DNA from: Streptomyces sp. ISL-10
GTDB taxonomy: Bacteria; Actinomycetota; Actinomycetes; Streptomycetales; Streptomycetaceae
Direction of reading: 5' to 3'
Length of the DNA: 64,000 nucleotides
Assembly (NCBI RefSeq): GCF_018614575.1
Contig: NZ_JAGGOJ010000015.1
Coordinates: forward strand, 79,226-143,225
In this document: positions 61,071-64,000 of the stretch, one piece after another
Layout: each line of letters starts with the position of its first letter
Position numbering within the stretch: position 1 is the first letter of the stretch
The notes under the pieces: generated by a model
The model's database searches: none
Told to the model about the DNA's origin: nothing
Seen by the model: only the letters and a program-made list of their open reading frames with translations
Translations under genes and position numbers: made by a program

Positions 61071-61202
61071 CCGGACCTCCCGAAGGCGAGTGGATGCCGG
61101 CCACAGTAGAAACCGGCAGCCTGCGGGAGGAATGGTGACGTGGCCCATAGCCGCGTCCGGCGACAGCGGCTCACGCCCCCTTGCGGGAGGAGGAGTTGTG
61201 CT

Positions 61203-62504
61203 CTACGGAGCGGCCGGGGCCTCCTCGGACTCCGGGCCCGACTCGGGCGCGGGCACCGAGGGCTCGCCGGGCGGCGGGGGCAGCTCCCCGGGGGTGGGGT
61301 CGGACTCCGTCGGCGGCGCGGGCGTCGGCGCCTCCTCGGACGGCGGGGACTTCTCGGACGGCGGGGACTTCTCTGTCGGCGCCTCCTTGGAGGTGGGCGG
61401 GCACACGGTGGCGGTTTCCCCGGGATCGGCGTCACCACGGTCGGGCGGGCACGGGGACTTCGGTGGCTTGGTGGTGTGCGTGGGCGGCGCTGTGGACGGC
61501 TTGCGCTTCGGCGGCTCGGTCTGCTTGTCACGTGCGCCGGTGTCCCCGGCCGGACGCGCGATCCACTTCTTCGCTTCGGCGTCGAAGATGATGAAGACGT
61601 TCACGGCGGTGGCCGCAGGCGCGACCACGACGACGTCCGAGGCGCGATAGCCGGGCCACGGCTTGCCCGTCGTGCGCGCGCTCTGCTGCGCCACGGGCGG
61701 GCCCAGCGGATTGCCGCAGGCACAGCGCACCCGCGGCACACCGCGGTCGTCGATCAGCACCGCGGTGCCCGCCTGCAGGACGGCCTGGTACGGGTTCGCC
61801 TCCCCGTCGCGGTAGCCGTGGTTGGTGACCCGCGTGTCCACGCGCAGCTGAACGGGCGTCAGCGCGCGCAGATACGCCGGTACGCTGTCGGCCGCGACGT
61901 CCAGGGCCCCGGCGAACGCGCGGTTCTTGGCCGGGGCGGAGGTCAGCGCGGTGATCTGCTTCTCCACGTCGCAGCTGGAGATCTTGCCGCTACCGCCGTA
62001 CAGACCCGGGGCCGAGCCCCGCACGCTCGGCGTCCCCGTCGTGCCGGGCGATGTCGCCTTCGACACCTTCGGGGTGGGCACGGCCGACGGCGACGCCTCC
62101 CGCGCGGTCGACTCGGTGAACGGGTCGGGCCCGGTGGTGCCTGCTCCCTGCAGGAACACCTCACCGGCGCGGGCGGAGCCGCCGTCGGGCCGCGTCAGCA
62201 CGACGGACAGCACCACGGCCGCGACGAGGACGCACGCGATCACGGCGATGCGCGGAGCCGACCGCCACCACGGGCGGCCGGGGCCGCCGGGACCCGCGTG
62301 CGCGCCACCGGAGTCGCCCGGACCGCCCGGACCGCCCGGACTGCCCGGATCGCCCGGACCGCCGGGTCCTCCGGGTCCTCCTGGCGGACCGCCCCACGTG
62401 CCGCCGGGAGGTGGCGGCGTCCGGCCGCCGGGCTGCGTGGGGCCTGACAGCGGGCCCGAAGGGGGACCGGTGGGCCGGTCGGACGACGGCGGTTCGGTGC
62501 TCAC
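61203..62504 (-). CDS. DUF6777-type membrane-anchored protein
   Basis: A 433-aa protein with three regions: a disordered Pro/Gly-rich cytoplasmic start with GPG repeats (about residues 30-75), one membrane helix (about 84-104, IAVIACVLVAAVVLSVVL) and an extracytoplasmic conserved domain (about 165-320; GGSGKISSCDVEKQI, YLRALTPVQLRVDTRVTNHGYRDG, VRCACGNPLGPP). A Pro/Ser/Glu-rich tail follows. It matches Streptomyces proteins carrying DUF6777, of unknown function. The name is from recall. It is divergent from the streptophobe-like gene. Confidence 0.75.
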   Translation of the reverse strand: MSTEPPSSDRPTGPPSGPLSGPTQPGGRTPPPPGGTWGGPPGGPGGPGGPGDPGSPGGPGGPGDSGGAHAGPGGPGRPWWRSAPRIAVIACVLVAAVVLSVVLTRPDGGSARAGEVFLQGAGTTGPDPFTESTAREASPSAVPTPKVSKATSPGTTGTPSVRGSAPGLYGGSGKISSCDVEKQITALTSAPAKNRAFAGALDVAADSVPAYLRALTPVQLRVDTRVTNHGYRDGEANPYQAVLQAGTAVLIDDRGVPRVRCACGNPLGPPVAQQSARTTGKPWPGYRASDVVVVAPAATAVNVFIIFDAEAKKWIARPAGDTGARDKQTEPPKRKPSTAPPTHTTKPPKSPCPPDRGDADPGETATVCPPTSKEAPTEKSPPSEKSPPSEEAPTPAPPTESDPTPGELPPPPGEPSVPAPESGPESEEAPAAP

Positions 62505-62662
62505 GGCTCTTCTTTCCCGGGGGTAGGAAGGCGGAGGAGACGGTCTGCTCCGCTATGTCACTCTTCGTGCCTATTGTCTGCTCCGTGTCCGTTCGCCTCG
62601 CAAGCCGACGCGGTCGGCCCACCCGGGGCGCGCGGCGGTCCGGCCCTGCTTAGCGTGGCAGC

Positions 62663-63943
62663 GTGAGTCAGCATGCAACGACGAACCCGGCCGGTACGGC
62701 ACGCGCCGCCCACGGCTGGCCCCACGCGCTCGCGGCCGTGCTCGGCGGCCTGGTCGCCATGGTCGTCACCGCCGCGCTCGGCCTGTGGGCGGCCGGCGCG
62801 GCCGACCTGCCCGACGGAGCCTTCGTCAAGGTCCTGGCGGCCACCGTCGTCATGGCCGTCGGTGGCTCGATCGAGATCGCCGGCGAGGCCGGGGCGATCG
62901 CCGAGGCGGACGCCGCACTCACCGCCGTGCCGCTGTCCGTGACCGTGGCCGGCGCCCTCGTGTTGGCCGCTGGATTCCTGCGCCCCCTGCGCCACCGCGC
63001 CGTCGCCTCCGCTCCCGAACTCGCCGGCTGGGCCCTGCGGCTCGCCGTGCTGTGGCTTCTGGCGCTCATCGGACTCGCCGCACTCGCCCGCCACACCTTC
63101 ACCATCCCGATCGAGGACCCCACCGGCGGACTGATCGAGGACCTCTTGGGCGCCACCCCGCGCGTCGGCTTCCGCACCGAGGTGCCGCAGACCCTGGTCA
63201 TCGGCATGCTGTGGCTTTTCGGCGTGCTCGCTCTGGCCCTGCTCGTCTCCCGCGGCGCACCGCTGCCCGCCGGACTGCTGCGGTTCCAGGAGGCCGTGCG
63301 CCCCGCCGCGTACGCCATGGTCGCCCTGCTCCTCGCCACGCTCGTCATCGGCGTCGTCATCGGTCTGGTCGTCGCCGCGACGCGCGGGCATCCGGCCGAC
63401 ACCTTCGCCGTGATCCTCCTCGGACTGCCGAACCTGATGTGGCTCGCGCTCACGACCGGCCTCGGCACCTCCTGGGAGGGGAGGGTCCAGGGCCCGTTCG
63501 GACTTCCGATGCCGAGGCTCCTCGACGAGGTGCTGCGCACCGAGGACATCTCCGCCCTCGACCTCGGGACGCTCACCGCACGGGACGGACGCGCGTGGTG
63601 GCTGCTCGTCGTCGCCGCATTGCTGGTCCTGGCCTCCGCCGTCCTCATGGCGGTGCGGTCACCGGCCCGGATGCGGCCCTACGAGCACGCCCTGCACATG
63701 GCCGTCGCGCTCGCGCTCACGGTGCCGAGCGCCTGTCTCCTCGTACGCCTCTCCGCGCATTTCGGCCTGTCCCTCCTCGGCATCGGCGACCTGGGCGGCG
63801 ACCTCGGGGGCGAGGTGTTCCTGCGGCCGTACCTGTTGCAGGCGGTCGGTATCGGCGCGGGCTGGGGTCTCGTGGCCGGGTTCATCGGCGGGCTGCTCGC
63901 GTTGCGGCTCCACCGGCGCGGCGAGGTCCCGGCGCCTCAGTGA
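62663..63943 (+). CDS. Streptophobe-family polytopic membrane protein
   Basis: A 426-aa very hydrophobic protein with about ten membrane helices and a short hydrophilic start. Features such as HALAAVLGGLVAMVVTAALGLW, IPIEDPTGGLIEDLLGATPRVG and LGLPNLMWLALTTGLGTSWEG match the actinomycete 'streptophobe' family, which has no assigned function. GTG 62663 is used. It is often found next to DUF6777 genes or protein kinases; here the DUF6777-type gene is divergent. Confidence 0.75.
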   Translation: MSQHATTNPAGTARAAHGWPHALAAVLGGLVAMVVTAALGLWAAGAADLPDGAFVKVLAATVVMAVGGSIEIAGEAGAIAEADAALTAVPLSVTVAGALVLAAGFLRPLRHRAVASAPELAGWALRLAVLWLLALIGLAALARHTFTIPIEDPTGGLIEDLLGATPRVGFRTEVPQTLVIGMLWLFGVLALALLVSRGAPLPAGLLRFQEAVRPAAYAMVALLLATLVIGVVIGLVVAATRGHPADTFAVILLGLPNLMWLALTTGLGTSWEGRVQGPFGLPMPRLLDEVLRTEDISALDLGTLTARDGRAWWLLVVAALLVLASAVLMAVRSPARMRPYEHALHMAVALALTVPSACLLVRLSAHFGLSLLGIGDLGGDLGGEVFLRPYLLQAVGIGAGWGLVAGFIGGLLALRLHRRGEVPAPQ

Positions 63944-64000
63944 ACGCGCCGCCCGCGGACGGACTGGAAGATGCCTCCGTGAACCGTGCCGGCCCGAGGT
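63940..64000 (+). CDS. Possible start of a further gene (partial)
   Basis: A GTG at 63940 overlaps the streptophobe stop (GTGA) and its frame stays open to the window end (about 20 codons). The overlap is the usual coupling arrangement here, but 20 codons are not enough to identify a product. Confidence 0.3.
   Translation, partial: MNAPPADGLEDASVNRAGPR

Overview
The window comes from a high-GC actinomycete, almost certainly a Streptomyces. The DNA is strongly GC-rich with GC-rich third codon positions, GTG starts and ATGA/GTGA overlaps are common, and several families are typical of that genus: PAS/GAF/SpoIIE-type phosphatases with HATPase domains, an MsiK-dependent style sugar importer without its own ATPase, OpcA, monomeric isocitrate dehydrogenase, DUF3040 and streptophobe proteins. 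It reads as accessory/arm-type chromosome: many short unrelated operons, several of them paralogous or decayed. No rRNA, tRNA, CRISPR array, IS element or prophage was seen.

Layout. 1-1.7 kb: a partial ferredoxin/ferredoxin-NADP reductase and an AurF-like diiron oxygenase, with a TetR-type palindrome upstream. 2-5.8 kb: PadR regulator, ABC ATPase and FtsX-like permease in one overlapping operon. 5.9-12.8 kb: a solitary sugar-binding protein, then an alpha-glucosidase with a binding protein and two permeases (alpha-glucoside uptake). 13.5-17.5 kb: NADP isocitrate dehydrogenase, an orphan glutamate-type binding protein and a STAS anti-anti-sigma protein. 17.5-18.3 kb: a gene-free stretch of degenerate 63/126-bp repeats. 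18.3-29.5 kb: two paralogous PAS-PAS-GAF-PP2C-HATPase proteins flanking VOC proteins, a cytochrome P450 and small hypothetical genes; the second has lost most phosphatase metal ligands. 29.6-33.6 kb: a Tm-1/UPF0261 protein, zwf and opcA.

34.1-40.7 kb holds the most unusual locus. A 72-aa precursor peptide has a double-glycine leader and a small, hydrophobic, cysteine-free core. It is followed by an HlyD-like secretion protein, a C39-peptidase ABC transporter with an intact Cys-His-Asp triad, and a second ABC transporter whose N-terminal region carries a 51-bp tandem repeat. No peptide-modifying enzyme is present, so this looks like a self-contained export system for an undescribed secreted peptide.

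41.4-51.2 kb: an RpiR regulator, a third SpoIIE-type phosphatase overlapping a family 5 uracil-DNA glycosylase, a three-subunit molybdenum hydroxylase of the PaoABC type, and a FAD oxidoreductase fused to a Rieske domain. 51.4-57.5 kb: small membrane proteins, then a head-to-head pair of gene remnants (LacI regulator and GH85 endo-beta-N-acetylglucosaminidase) joined by a deletion that removed both 5' ends, followed by an intact GH38 alpha-mannosidase. This is the remains of an N-glycan-degradation locus. 57.5-64 kb: a peroxiredoxin, two secreted esterases (tannase-like and PHB-depolymerase-like), a DUF6777-type membrane protein and a streptophobe-type membrane protein, with a possible further gene running off the end.
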